From positions 1 to 39,976 of IMG/VR virus record IMGVR_UViG_3300030104_005643: DNA of 39,976 bases; one strand, 5' to 3'. The notes beneath the pieces were generated by a model. That model was not told the origin of the DNA. It searched no databases and saw only the letters and a program-made list of their open reading frames with translations. The DNA is from a virus. A program made the translations under genes and the position numbers. Each line of letters begins with the position of its first letter. Position 1 is the stretch's first letter. Shown here one piece after another: positions 14,996-23,498 of this stretch.

Positions 14996-17710
14996 ATGAA
15001 AACAACAACGACACAGCAAAATAATAATAGGTTTGACAACGGGGTTTCTGTAGCTTGGTTGGTTGAAGCAGAAATAGACCAATACACAGGCTCCGCTCTT
15101 AGTGTTTTGTATGGCTCACGGGCTATAACTATCAATGACGGTGGAACTGCCTACACTTACGCTGATTCGCTTCCACAACGGGGTTCAATATCATTAGGAA
15201 TGGCAAGCCTACGTACGCGAGGGGGTCTTGCCTCTGTTGCAGGTGCAACGCTAAGAGTTCGTAACGAAGAATTGATATCTGACCTCACTGATTCCTATTT
15301 AATACAAAATGACGAGTTTCGTTTTTACATGGTTTTTGTTGATGGTTCTCAGGTATACAATGACCGATTAGAATTGTTTCGGGGGGTTGTTGATACGCAC
15401 CAAAACGCGAACAACGTTTGGACGATAAACATCAAAGACAATTCGCGTAATCAAATACAGCCATTTCCGTCGCTCCTGTCAGAGCCTATAAAATATCCAT
15501 TTGCTTATGATTTCGGTAAGCCTGTTCCGCTTGCGTTTGGCAAACTTGAGGATGGGCCTCACGACAGATCGGACAGCGATGTCGCATTGATGCCGATTTT
15601 GATGGTAGATAAATTTGCAATAGAGGGCGTACGGCCGTTTAACTCAACGACTACAGGCTCAACGTATCAATGGTATGAACAGGCCAACGCATTCGCAAAA
15701 GTCAATTCTCCGAGCAATACAGGCGCAAATACAGGAATCCCTTCAGGTGGGAGTGCGTCTGAGTCGCGAGTCGGGGTCAGTTCTCCACTACGTTCGTTAA
15801 TATTACGGCCATCTCGCACAAAATCAGGAAACGATCAAACTGATTGGTATAACACGGCAAACGGTGATTCGGGAAGCAATGTAAGGCTAACAAGTTCAGA
15901 CACGTTGTGGGTTTATCTTTCAACGGTCACAAAAATCGGTGAACTTTCAAGCCTTACGTTACGTGTATACAGATCAAACGGCCAAGGGACGCTAAATCTA
16001 TACAACGATACGACAGCGATTGGAGGCGCAACAACATTACAGGGGTCAGGGGATTTTCAAGACATAACTCTAACTGCCTCTGATTTTGCTGATTGGGAGT
16101 TTGCATTGCTCAATGTAAAAATTGTTGGAACCCAAGCGAGTGACGCAGATGCCTGTGTGATTGGCGACATAGAATTAATTGCTGTTTTTTCAGACATGCT
16201 TGCGTTTCAAAACGATGCACCACAGATATTTGTTGAGGGTCAGGGTTTTACTGATACAGCGACTCAATATAGAGACGGTAGTGTTATTTCAAGTAATGGT
16301 GTTTTGTTGCGTAACCCTGTCCATATACTTCAGGCTATTATGCGTCACAAATTCGGCCTAAACCTACCGACGGCAAGCATTAAAAACGGGTGGTCAGCAA
16401 CAGCTACAAGCAGAACCGATTGGAAGTTCGATTTTGCAATTACGGAACAGGTAGACGCGACATGGATTGAAGATTTCTGCTTTCAAGCAGGTTTACATCT
16501 TTTCCCTGAAGAGGGCGGTTGGTCAGTTTCAGCTATGGACAAGACGCGCACACCTAATGCGCTAATCTCTGCTGATTGGGACTGTCCTGTTAGGGGCGAC
16601 ACGGGAAATCCGTCAAAATGGGATTATTCTATTCGCACTAAACCGATCCCGATTTCTGAGGCACTAAATGAGATTGCTGTTTCGTATCAAAAAAACCCTG
16701 CGTCAGATCAATATAAGTCAGTAGAAATTGCATCGGGTCGTAGTCGTGTGACAAGCAATGACGGATCGGTTGTAGGAGGCACAGCAGGGACAGGGACACT
16801 GACGGATAGCAATGCGTCGTTTAGCTCAGATGGGATTGTTGTCGGAGAAATGGTTTACATAGAGGGCGATACGAGCTATAAAGTAAAATCCGTAGACTCC
16901 GACACGCAGATTACCATAGAGCCATTATCAGGGAGTGTTGTTAACAGTGCGACTACAATAAATTATTACATTGGGCCAAATGTCAATGGCGACTCTATTG
17001 TTAGTCAGCTAAACTACAAAACAACAGCAACGTTGAACGGGCGCACACCACACAGAATGACGGCCTTTAATGTTGGAGACAGTAGTTATCAAAGTAAACT
17101 TATTCGCGACACTGCAACGGCAAAACTTTTTGTCGAACATTTGATAGATTGGTATGCAACCCCGAGAGACGAGGTAGAAATAGAAGTATTTCACACGCAT
17201 TGTAACCTACAGCTTGGAGACGTAGTAGTGTTGGATCACCCGATGTTGCGCCCATCGTTACGTGCAATCAGTAAGGGGGTCACAGGAAACAGTCTAAGTA
17301 CTTCGGCAACATCTGTAACTGTAGCAGATTCTAATATATTTGCAATCGGTGATGTCCTTATGATAAAACCGTCAGGATTGGGTTCGGGACAACCTGAGGC
17401 TCTCGTAGTAACGGGCGTTCCATCAGGTAGTGCTATTGTGGTTTCGCGAGGCAATTACAATACTGAGGCTATAGCTCACGGTAGCGGTGCAACGTTGTCG
17501 CTGTTGAAACACAAATTCATTGTGATGGGTTTAACGCCAATGACTCCTGACAGTCCATTTGTCAAGGTTCGACTACACGAAATGCCTCACACATACAAAC
17601 AGCAGGGATCAGTTCAGGGGGGCAACGCAGACACAGGATACGCAACTTTTCCAAACGGTAGAATTGTAAATTTAAATACATACTCAAATTATTCATACTG
17701 CGGACAATAA
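14996..17710 (+). CDS. Large tail-tip / receptor-region protein, 904 aa
   Basis: Likely the hub of the tail tip. The N-terminal 170 residues (VAWLVEAEIDQYTGS..., RGSISLGMASLRTRGGLASV, VWTINIKDNSRN) match the start of large tail-tip proteins in siphoviruses. Residues about 255-400 look like a carbohydrate-binding-like beta sandwich. Later segments (INALNEIAVSYQKN-like, KLIRDTATAKLFVEHLIDWY, QLGDVVVLDHP) are the hub fold seen in such proteins. Two small beta modules lie at about 590-660 and 765-835. The gene order tape measure, small tail protein, this gene, fibre genes supports the call. Confidence 0.8.
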   Translation: MKTTTTQQNNNRFDNGVSVAWLVEAEIDQYTGSALSVLYGSRAITINDGGTAYTYADSLPQRGSISLGMASLRTRGGLASVAGATLRVRNEELISDLTDSYLIQNDEFRFYMVFVDGSQVYNDRLELFRGVVDTHQNANNVWTINIKDNSRNQIQPFPSLLSEPIKYPFAYDFGKPVPLAFGKLEDGPHDRSDSDVALMPILMVDKFAIEGVRPFNSTTTGSTYQWYEQANAFAKVNSPSNTGANTGIPSGGSASESRVGVSSPLRSLILRPSRTKSGNDQTDWYNTANGDSGSNVRLTSSDTLWVYLSTVTKIGELSSLTLRVYRSNGQGTLNLYNDTTAIGGATTLQGSGDFQDITLTASDFADWEFALLNVKIVGTQASDADACVIGDIELIAVFSDMLAFQNDAPQIFVEGQGFTDTATQYRDGSVISSNGVLLRNPVHILQAIMRHKFGLNLPTASIKNGWSATATSRTDWKFDFAITEQVDATWIEDFCFQAGLHLFPEEGGWSVSAMDKTRTPNALISADWDCPVRGDTGNPSKWDYSIRTKPIPISEALNEIAVSYQKNPASDQYKSVEIASGRSRVTSNDGSVVGGTAGTGTLTDSNASFSSDGIVVGEMVYIEGDTSYKVKSVDSDTQITIEPLSGSVVNSATTINYYIGPNVNGDSIVSQLNYKTTATLNGRTPHRMTAFNVGDSSYQSKLIRDTATAKLFVEHLIDWYATPRDEVEIEVFHTHCNLQLGDVVVLDHPMLRPSLRAISKGVTGNSLSTSATSVTVADSNIFAIGDVLMIKPSGLGSGQPEALVVTGVPSGSAIVVSRGNYNTEAIAHGSGATLSLLKHKFIVMGLTPMTPDSPFVKVRLHEMPHTYKQQGSVQGGNADTGYATFPNGRIVNLNTYSNYSYCGQ

Positions 17711-17719
17711 CGAGGATAA

Positions 17720-18571
17720 ATGGCAACAAATACGTACACATATGGATCGCTTGGCCAACGGTGGACGGTAGGCGAAACGACAAGCAAAACGAGGTTAGAC
17801 ATATCTCGTAATTCGGCTGATGCGAATCGGTGGACACTACAGCAACTGCTTACCGACCCTGACGATACTGACAACTTTGTTCACGGAATAAAAGCGGTTT
17901 ATACGTCGCAAGAGTCAACAGCAACAAATTACCACAATTTTATCAATTATACAGGAGCAAGCGAAATTCCTGCCGTGGCTATGTCTACGACGGCAGGGGG
18001 ATCAACGACGCTTAATGGATACCTTACGTCAACGGCAAGCTCTAACACGATATTGTGGAATAGCCGAAGGTCTACAGGGTTTTATGTGGGTTCTGATGAT
18101 AAAATAAAATTCTACGTTTCTTCGGCATTCCGAGAAATCCCTCATCAAGGCAACGCAATTATCACAACGAGCATGATTGACGCAGGGACGTTGGTGATCG
18201 AATCGGAAGGCATCAGTTCAAATGACAATGACACAACTATTCCAACGAGCGCATCTGTCAAGGACTATGTTGATACTGCTACAGGTGGAGCAGGGGGAGC
18301 ATACAACGATTGGGCGGTCAAGACGGGGACATATACGGCAAGCTCTAAAGATCAGTTAATCGCGAACAGTAGCTCCGCTTTTACAATCACATTGCCGAGT
18401 TCTCCGTCCGCAGGTAATACGGTTGTTATCAAGAACTGCGGTAGTGGAACCGTCACGATTGGACGTAATTCCCAAAAAATTGACTCGCTTTCGGCAGATG
18501 GAACACTTTTCCAAGACAACAGCGTACAACTTGTGTACGTAAATTCCACGATTGGGTGGACATCAATTTAA
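17720..18571 (+). CDS. Tail fibre / tail-tip appendage protein, 283 aa
   Basis: The start (TYGSLGQRWTVGETTSKTRLDISRN), a Ser/Thr/Asn-rich middle, the TIPTSASVKDYVD link and the C-terminal repeat-like domain (YTASSKDQLIANSSSAFTITLP, VVIKNCGSGTVTIGRNSQKIDSL, VQLVYVNSTIGW) are the pattern of fibre-tip domains common in marine phages. The last domain is likely a trimeric beta fold that ends fibres. It may contact the host receptor. Confidence 0.75.
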   Translation: MATNTYTYGSLGQRWTVGETTSKTRLDISRNSADANRWTLQQLLTDPDDTDNFVHGIKAVYTSQESTATNYHNFINYTGASEIPAVAMSTTAGGSTTLNGYLTSTASSNTILWNSRRSTGFYVGSDDKIKFYVSSAFREIPHQGNAIITTSMIDAGTLVIESEGISSNDNDTTIPTSASVKDYVDTATGGAGGAYNDWAVKTGTYTASSKDQLIANSSSAFTITLPSSPSAGNTVVIKNCGSGTVTIGRNSQKIDSLSADGTLFQDNSVQLVYVNSTIGWTSI

Positions 18572-18583
18572 GGACAAAATAAA

Positions 18584-19570
18584 ATGCCAATATTAGGTCA
18601 ACGGGGTGGAACCGAGGGGTTACCAAACATCCTTATTACAGAGACGCGCACACTTACACTACCGTTCAATTTGGAATGCTATGCGTATGTTATAGGCGCA
18701 GGGGGCAGTGGCGGTGCTGTAGGTTCAGGCGGTTCTTCGGGTTCCGCATCAGGAGGTTCTGCAGGTGGTACAGCAATTAGTCGTTTATTTTTGAGCAGTG
18801 GCACCAACTATACTTGCACTGTGGGCAATGGAGGTACGTACGTCGGGGGCAGTGGCGTTGTTGCAGGGAATGACGGACAAGACACGGTTTTTAGTGGGTC
18901 TGATATCGCTACTATGACAGGCACACTCGGCAAAGCAGGTGGAACAGGTGGAGTTAGTGGAGGTGCGCCACAGGCTACCCAATGCGCGACGCCCACAGGG
19001 GGCAACATCGCAAATATACTCGGTGGACGTAGCAAAGCGACGACAGGCCCAAACAAGGTCACGGGCGGTGGTGCGGTGGGGTTGTACGACGAGGGATTGA
19101 CAGGCTCCACGGAGGCCACTGCCTCAGATTGGGCAGACGGTGGAAACTTGTCAGGCGCACCCGAATCTGTGTCTGCAACAGACCTCAGAAACGGCTACCT
19201 AACGGGATACGTTGCAGGTGCGCCATTTCCCGACATTTACAGCGTAACGGCATCAGATTTCCGTGGATATTCTAACTACAACACATCGGCACTGACGTCC
19301 GATACGTATGACGTAGGAGTCTCAGCACAGATGGCAGGGGTGCAACCATATATGCTATCAGGCAAAGATGTTATTTGGAGTAACAATTCTAAGAGTTACA
19401 ATGCGCCACCGTTCAGTGGTGGCAACGGACTTTGGACAACAGCAGGTTATGCTTATGGTTCTCACGGCACATTGGGCGGTGGTGGAGGAGCAGTCAGAGC
19501 GGTGACAGAAGCGTTTTCGGGTTGCGGAGGCACGGGCGCAATTTTACTGTTTCCTATAGCAATATCTTAA
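18584..19570 (+). CDS. Glycine-rich tail fibre/adhesin-like protein, 328 aa
   Basis: Begins with a short beta region (TRTLTLPFNLECYAYVIG) that leads to long Gly/Ser runs (AGGSGGAVGSGGSSGSASGGS, GTLGKAGGTGGVSGG, GTLGGGGGAVRAV). Such Gly-rich sequences form polyglycine-helix sandwiches in the receptor-binding adhesins of some phages (T4 family gp38, S16 type), so receptor binding is plausible. The order fibre, Gly-rich protein, tail chaperone supports this. Function is inferred. Confidence 0.7.
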   Translation: MPILGQRGGTEGLPNILITETRTLTLPFNLECYAYVIGAGGSGGAVGSGGSSGSASGGSAGGTAISRLFLSSGTNYTCTVGNGGTYVGGSGVVAGNDGQDTVFSGSDIATMTGTLGKAGGTGGVSGGAPQATQCATPTGGNIANILGGRSKATTGPNKVTGGGAVGLYDEGLTGSTEATASDWADGGNLSGAPESVSATDLRNGYLTGYVAGAPFPDIYSVTASDFRGYSNYNTSALTSDTYDVGVSAQMAGVQPYMLSGKDVIWSNNSKSYNAPPFSGGNGLWTTAGYAYGSHGTLGGGGGAVRAVTEAFSGCGGTGAILLFPIAIS

Positions 19571-19587
19571 TCAATGGAGAAAAATAA

Positions 19588-19905
19588 ATGGCAGTATATT
19601 TAATTACATACGACGACGGCAGAACGCACCGAGTTAATGCTCGCGAAGAGGTTCTTGAGGAAATGCAATTAGAGGGGGTGCATGGGATAGAGAGCTATGA
19701 ATTAGTTGAGCCACCACCATTATCGCAGGGAGCCATCGAAAACAATGCTCGCATGTGGAGAGATGAGGAGTTGTCAAAAACAGACGCTATTGTTTCCATT
19801 ACCGATCACCCGAGGCGAGATGCTGTTATGGCTTACAGGCAAACCCTCAGAGATTGGCCGTCCACGGATTCCTTCCCTGAGTCACCCCCAACAATCGGAG
19901 AGTAA
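19588..19905 (+). CDS. Tail fibre assembly chaperone-like protein, 105 aa
   Basis: The second half, ARMWRDEELSKTDAIVSITDHP followed by RRDAVMAYRQTLRDWPSTDSFPESPP, has the RDxxLxxTD...YRQxLRDxP...FPxxP signature of the phage tail assembly chaperone family (Phage_tail_APC/p31-like). Members help trimerise or attach fibres. The first 55 residues are a small alpha-beta domain. It directly follows two fibre-like genes. Confidence 0.8.
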   Translation: MAVYLITYDDGRTHRVNAREEVLEEMQLEGVHGIESYELVEPPPLSQGAIENNARMWRDEELSKTDAIVSITDHPRRDAVMAYRQTLRDWPSTDSFPESPPTIGE

Positions 19906-19907
19906 TT

Positions 19908-20264
19908 ATGACGGTAAATTTTTCGTATACAATTAGCAATCAGGTTACAGTTCAAACGGTAACATTGGGTGATGACAGCGAATACGCAAATTATTTGGTG
20001 AGTGTGCATGGAGAACTACACGCTGAGGATGAGGAGTCGGGTGGAACGACAAGTCGGTCAGCAATATTTTACTCTAACGACCCGTCAACAATAGCAAGCG
20101 CAGAAGACCTTGTAGCCTTTGTTGCCCTTACAGAGGTTCCACAATCAATCATAGATTCAGCAGAAGCCTTAATTGCAGACGAAGAAGTTCGTCTACAAAT
20201 GGTCAACGATATTGTAGCAGGGAGCAGGTTGCCTGTGATGTCTGTCGCTCCGTGGGCTGATTAA
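19908..20264 (+). CDS. Conserved phage tail-region protein, 118 aa, unknown
   Basis: NFSYTISNQVTVQTVTLGDDSEYANYLVSVHGELHAEDEES suggests a small beta domain, followed by FVALTEVPQSIIDSAEALI, an acidic helix. From memory similar proteins occur downstream of fibre genes in cyanophages and other marine phages (DUF7936-like), but I cannot fix the family. The start is three bases after the chaperone stop. Confidence 0.68.
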   Translation: MTVNFSYTISNQVTVQTVTLGDDSEYANYLVSVHGELHAEDEESGGTTSRSAIFYSNDPSTIASAEDLVAFVALTEVPQSIIDSAEALIADEEVRLQMVNDIVAGSRLPVMSVAPWAD

Positions 20265-20266
20265 CC

Positions 20267-20728
20267 GTGGAAACGGAACAGGCAGTTGAGGCACTTAACG
20301 CATTCGGACAGCAGAGTGGGCTAACTGCGCTCATAGCCGAATACAGTTGGTTGCTATTTGTTGGGTTTGTTTTATTTTTCTTTAAAGGCGTTATCGAAAA
20401 CGCAACGACAGGGCTTCTGATTTTTTACGGCAACGACTACGATGAAGATGATGTGGTTTTGCTGAACGGCAGACCTGCGAGAATAGTTCGTATCAGTATA
20501 ACAAAAACAGTATTTTACCTCTACGTATACAGAGACGGAAAAATTACAGGAGGGACAAAGTTAGCCCTTGAAAATTCCGCTCTCTCGTCACAAAACATTG
20601 AACGTCCTCTACCAAAATTAGACAGCGATGATTTTTTCAGGCCCGACGAAGGCCCAAATGGTCACGATGAAGAGGACGAAAACGATGCCGAAATACCCAC
20701 CGATAAACAAGATAAGGTCAGCCGATGA
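20267..20728 (+). CDS. Membrane protein with MscS-like beta domain, 153 aa
   Basis: A GTG start two bases after the previous stop is used. Residues 27-53 form a hydrophobic segment (YSWLLFVGFVLFFFKGVIENATTGLLIFYG), followed by a small beta domain (54-115) that has the order of the MscS beta domain: YGNDYDEDDVVLLNGRPARIVRISITKTVFYLY, then DGKITGGTKLALENSALSSQ, the equivalent of the N-terminal PN motif. The last 35 residues are acidic and disordered. Complete MscS proteins are longer; this could be a truncated channel fragment that acts in lysis or in membrane tension response. The stop overlaps the next gene by 44 bases. Confidence 0.75.
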   Translation: METEQAVEALNAFGQQSGLTALIAEYSWLLFVGFVLFFFKGVIENATTGLLIFYGNDYDEDDVVLLNGRPARIVRISITKTVFYLYVYRDGKITGGTKLALENSALSSQNIERPLPKLDSDDFFRPDEGPNGHDEEDENDAEIPTDKQDKVSR

Positions 20729-21101
20729 AATGCAAAGGCTTTATCTTCGTGCTGTTAAAGAGATTGAATCATTACGAAAAACGTCAAAATATACTAACAT
20801 AACAGCAAGACAATACAAACACGAACGCGATAGTAGTCGTCAAGAGGCAAGTCATTATCGTAAGCAAACAGTAACGCTGACAAAATCCCAAAAGGCGCGA
20901 GATGAGGCAAACGCTACAGGCATGTGGAGTGGCGGTGCTTGCATAACAGTAACGATAATTTATGAAATATGCGCTATATCGGGGTATTGGATTGGTGGAC
21001 ATGAATGGGAAGATTTTTGGAAGCATCAGGCTGTGCATTCTACTGTTTTGTGGCTCTGCACAGTTTTCTTTGCTGAAATTTACAAACAAACACGCAGGTA
21101 G
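20685..21101 (+). CDS. Coiled-coil protein with two C-terminal membrane segments, holin candidate, 138 aa
   Basis: Residues 12-75 are charged helix/coiled coil; residues 80-103 (GMWSGGACITVTIIYEICAISGYW) and 116-133 (AVHSTVLWLCTVFFAEIY) are membrane segments, with a basic end (KQTRR). Two membrane helices and a basic tail fit a holin, although the long N-terminal coil is unusual for small holins. It overlaps the preceding gene by 44 bases in another frame. ATG at 20685 has GAGGA upstream. The amidase lies 10 kb away, which is uncommon. Confidence 0.65.
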   Translation: MPKYPPINKIRSADEMQRLYLRAVKEIESLRKTSKYTNITARQYKHERDSSRQEASHYRKQTVTLTKSQKARDEANATGMWSGGACITVTIIYEICAISGYWIGGHEWEDFWKHQAVHSTVLWLCTVFFAEIYKQTRR

Positions 21102-21104
21102 TGA

Positions 21105-21133
21105 TTGACATAATGTTAGGCAAACACTATATA
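21105..21133 (+). promoter_or_regulatory. Internal promoter in the late operon
   Basis: TTGACA (21105-21110), a 17-base spacer and TATATA (21128-21133). The -35 element overlaps the stop region of the holin candidate. It gives independent expression of the small genes and the metallophosphoesterase that follow. Confidence 0.75.
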
Positions 21134-21166
21134 ACAAATGAAACCCTACACAGAAAGAGGAAAACG

Positions 21167-21385
21167 ATGTCAGACAAGACTCCTACAGCGGACGGAACTA
21201 AGCCACACGCAAAACAAAAACGCGATGAATATAACACGACCCTTGAAAAGTTAGTAGACGAGCTAAACGAGGCTGACGCTAAGGTGAATGAAATTCGGTC
21301 GAACATTTTGCGCGTTCAAGGAGCAATAGGTGCGTGTAACGAAATTATTGGCGACAGTCAAGCAAAGGAGGAAAACAAAAAATAA
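21167..21385 (+). CDS. Coiled-coil protein, 72 aa, unknown
   Basis: ATG at 21167 with AGAGG upstream; the frame remains open to a GTG at 21101, but that would precede the promoter's start point. The product (SDKTPTADGTKPHAKQ, then EKLVDELNEADAKVNEIRSNILRVQGAIGACNEIIG) is hydrophilic with a helical, heptad-like middle. I do not recognise it. Such short coiled coils between holin and lysis-associated genes can be spanin or antiholin parts, but no lipobox or membrane segment is visible. Confidence 0.7.
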   Translation: MSDKTPTADGTKPHAKQKRDEYNTTLEKLVDELNEADAKVNEIRSNILRVQGAIGACNEIIGDSQAKEENKK

Positions 21386-21441
21386 AACGTATGCTCGCGT
21401 GGGTTCTAACGTATTTAAACATTCAGCAGAAAGAGGAAAAA

Positions 21442-21534
21442 ATGCCAAGAGGTGTCGGTTACGGTGGTGGCTTTAAGAAAAAGAAAAAAAATAAAACCAA
21501 GCCAAAACCAAAAACAAAAACAAAAAAACGTTAA
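21442..21534 (+). CDS. Lys-rich microprotein, 30 aa
   Basis: Too short for the usual length cut-off. PRGVGYGGGFKKKKK followed by Asn, Thr, Pro and Lys runs, with GAGGAAAAA as Shine-Dalgarno. Similar Gly-then-Lys short proteins occur in marine phages. An in-frame ATG at 21391 would add 17 residues but has no close Shine-Dalgarno. Probably nucleic-acid or membrane-surface binding; the function is not known. Confidence 0.65.
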   Translation: MPRGVGYGGGFKKKKKNKTKPKPKTKTKKR

Positions 21535-21537
21535 AAA

Positions 21538-22425
21538 GTGAAACCTAAATACGAAAAGATCGGGTCAAAGGCTCTCAGGATACGGGAGACAATGCTCAGT
21601 GGTAGCAGAGGCTCGTTGTTGTTGTGTTCGGATCAACATTTTGATTCTGAACACTGCAACAGAAATATGCTCCGTTCTCATTTACAACAGGCTGTAGATC
21701 AGGGCGCGAGCATATTTTTTTGCGGTGATTGGTTTGACGCTATGCAAGGTAAGCGCGACCCTCGCGGAAGCAAGGGCGCGACAAGGAAGGAGCTTGCGCG
21801 AGACGATTATCTTAATGCGCTTGTTGCAGATACGGTAGAATTTTTGACTCCGTTTGCGCAGAATATTGCAGGTTGGGCGTCAGGTAACCACGAAACGTCC
21901 ATACTAAGGTTTGCAGAGGTTGACCTAATATCGCTTTGTATTGACAGATTAGAGGATAAAACCAAAACCAAAATAGTAAAAATGCCTTACAGCGGTTGGG
22001 TGTTATATTCGACGATAATGCGAGATAGTTCAACGGTTCCTGACGCAACGATAAAAATTGCCTATACACACGGAAGCGGTGGAGGCGGTGCTGTTACCAA
22101 AGGAACTATACAGACTTCAAGACGCGCTGTTTATCTTCCTGACGCTGACATTGTAGTTAGTGGACACATACATGAGTCTTGGATGATGGAACTGCGTAGA
22201 GAGCGAATAAGTACATGGGGGAAAGAATATCAGGACACACAGTGGCATATTCAGTTGCCAACATATAAAAACGAGTATACAGGCGAAGGATGGTGGGCTG
22301 AAAAAGGGCTTTCACCTCGACCACAGGGTGGAGTTTGGATAGATTTTGAAAGGGTATTACGTAGAGGCAAAGAAAAAAAGGCAAGAACATACGGAGTGAA
22401 AATATCACCAAGGAGATTAACATAA
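21538..22425 (+). CDS. Calcineurin-like metallophosphoesterase, 295 aa
   Basis: All five metal-site motifs are visible: SDQHFD (residues 31-36, Asp32 and His34), GDWFD (63-67), GNHE (116-119), a THGSGGGG His178 region, and GHIH (209-212). The family hydrolyses phosphodiester or phosphomonoester bonds with two metals; phage members degrade DNA or RNA or remove cyclic nucleotides. The GTG start at 21538 has no good Shine-Dalgarno, so translation may depend on the preceding microprotein. Location in the late region is unusual for a nuclease; the substrate is unknown. Confidence 0.88.
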   Translation: MKPKYEKIGSKALRIRETMLSGSRGSLLLCSDQHFDSEHCNRNMLRSHLQQAVDQGASIFFCGDWFDAMQGKRDPRGSKGATRKELARDDYLNALVADTVEFLTPFAQNIAGWASGNHETSILRFAEVDLISLCIDRLEDKTKTKIVKMPYSGWVLYSTIMRDSSTVPDATIKIAYTHGSGGGGAVTKGTIQTSRRAVYLPDADIVVSGHIHESWMMELRRERISTWGKEYQDTQWHIQLPTYKNEYTGEGWWAEKGLSPRPQGGVWIDFERVLRRGKEKKARTYGVKISPRRLT

Positions 22426-22700
22426 TGGATTTTGGATGGGCGACAGCAGTGGCAGGTGCGATTGGCGTCGGTGGCGTCGGAGGAGTTATTGCAAAAGCTA
22501 ATACGATAAAAAAAGCTCGTACGGCATTTGACGAGCTAAATGACGTGATCGAAAAATTGCGCGAGGTGGGAGAGCAGTGGGAGTTGGTTTATTCTGATAA
22601 TCAGTTGACACCTGAGGAGATGGAGACGTTTGGTCAATCCGTAGTGTCGCTCGCAAAAGAGGCCACAGAGTTTCGTGACAAGGTTAAAGAAATAATATAG
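22425..22700 (+). CDS. Gly/Ala-rich membrane-associated protein, 91 aa
   Basis: The ATG overlaps the phosphoesterase stop (TAATG). Residues 5-24 are a Gly/Ala/Val-rich hydrophobic segment (WATAVAGAIGVGGVGGVIA) that could span the membrane, followed by a soluble helical part rich in charges (FDELNDVIEKLREVGEQWELVY). One membrane helix with a cytoplasmic or periplasmic helix fits a pinholin, spanin-like or small lysis regulator; the family is not recognised. Confidence 0.7.
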   Translation: MDFGWATAVAGAIGVGGVGGVIAKANTIKKARTAFDELNDVIEKLREVGEQWELVYSDNQLTPEEMETFGQSVVSLAKEATEFRDKVKEII

Positions 22701-22913
22701 ATGGAACACGGACAAGAAGAGGGCGCATTAATTGAGATACAACAGGAGGATGCTTCTGATGTTAGCATGTTTGCACATTCACTCAGTAATGCTCTGTCGT
22801 CTGTCTGTGGATTAGAGGCAATAGATCAAGAGGAGAGAACATTCAAGCGGATGCAAATAAAGCGATTGATTGATGCTCAGTTGTCTTTGCGGTTTCTCTT
22901 TATAGACGATTGA
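22701..22913 (+). CDS. Small acidic protein, 70 aa, unknown
   Basis: Starts on the base after the preceding stop. The sequence is helical and mixed charge, with one Cys and an amphipathic end (KRLIDAQLSLRFLFIDD). I do not recognise it. It ends by overlapping the TTG start of the membrane microprotein that follows (stop TGA at 22911, TTG at 22910). Confidence 0.65.
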   Translation: MEHGQEEGALIEIQQEDASDVSMFAHSLSNALSSVCGLEAIDQEERTFKRMQIKRLIDAQLSLRFLFIDD

Positions 22914-23056
22914 GAACTCTCTGCAAGGCTTTAGGGTGCAAGTGCGACGAGGATAGTAATACTGCTGATACCTGTTGCTATTTTCGGTTGTTTTATGCTG
23001 TCGCAAATCTAATTGCTATTGTTGCTATAGTCAGTAACGCTATAAGGCATTGGTAA
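22910..23056 (+). CDS. Cysteine-rich membrane microprotein, 48 aa
   Basis: Starts at a TTG that overlaps the preceding stop (ATTGA arrangement), so translation is coupled. The first half has five Cys (CKALGCKCDEDS, then ADTCCYF); the second half is a membrane helix (LFYAVANLIAIVAIVSNAI) with basic end RHW. The frame is closed by TAA at 23054. Cysteine-rich N terminus plus membrane helix suggests a small lysis-block or membrane regulator; assignment is speculative. It is the last gene before the strong terminator. Confidence 0.6.
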   Translation: MRTLCKALGCKCDEDSNTADTCCYFRLFYAVANLIAIVAIVSNAIRHW

Positions 23057-23061
23057 GATAA

Positions 23062-23096
23062 GAGGAGAGAAGGCCAAAACCCCTCTCCTCTTTTTT
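23062..23096 (+). terminator. Terminator of the late operon (bidirectional)
   Basis: GAGGAGAGAAGG-ccaaaa-CCCCTCTCCTC with TTTTTT on the plus strand. On the minus strand the same hairpin is followed by A's and terminates less well. It separates the late operon from the convergent gene at 23102. Confidence 0.85.
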
Positions 23097-23101
23097 AAAA
23101 T

Positions 23102-23452
23102 TTACGCTATATGTAGCCTTCGACAGATTCCAAACCCGTTTTTTCTGTCTGCGATCATCTTTATAAGCGTTTCGCCATAGGCGTCGTTGTGGATGTAATT
23201 TTCATATTCTGCTTCCGTAACTTCTATTCCGTCAATCGTGATCAGTATGTTGTCGAAATCATCGCTGTTGCGAAACCAATCAAAATTTTCGCGATCTTCG
23301 ACTACGTAAACATTCTCACCATTGATGACGCTAACCGTAACGTCACCGTGAAAAAGAGGGTTGTTTTTTCCTTCGTACATAAACCTTCTGATCATTGTGT
23401 TTGCGTCAGCTAATTCTCTTGATGTGCTGAAGTGTTTCGCTGAGTTTGTCAT
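23102..23452 (-). CDS. Unknown early protein, 116 aa
   Basis: AGGAG-type Shine-Dalgarno, ATG at 23452. No family is recognised. The order is a helix-rich start (KHFSTSRELADANTMIRRFMYEG), a middle with several beta strands (VTVSVINGENVYVVEDRENFDWF, NILITIDGIEVTEAEYENYI) and a basic end. Own promoter at 23499 with -35 TTGACT, the leader box at 23472-23479. Stop sits against the late-operon terminator. Confidence 0.72.
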   Translation of the reverse strand: MTNSAKHFSTSRELADANTMIRRFMYEGKNNPLFHGDVTVSVINGENVYVVEDRENFDWFRNSDDFDNILITIDGIEVTEAEYENYIHNDAYGETLIKMIADRKNGFGICRRLHIA

Positions 23453-23498
23453 TTTGTATCTCCTGTATTATTGTGGTGTGTTTTAATTTCTATAACTA

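Noticed and set aside
21391-21441. N-terminal extension of the Lys-rich microprotein
   Set aside because: In frame, but the nearest GGAGG is about 20 bases away, while the internal ATG has GAGGAAAAA directly upstream.
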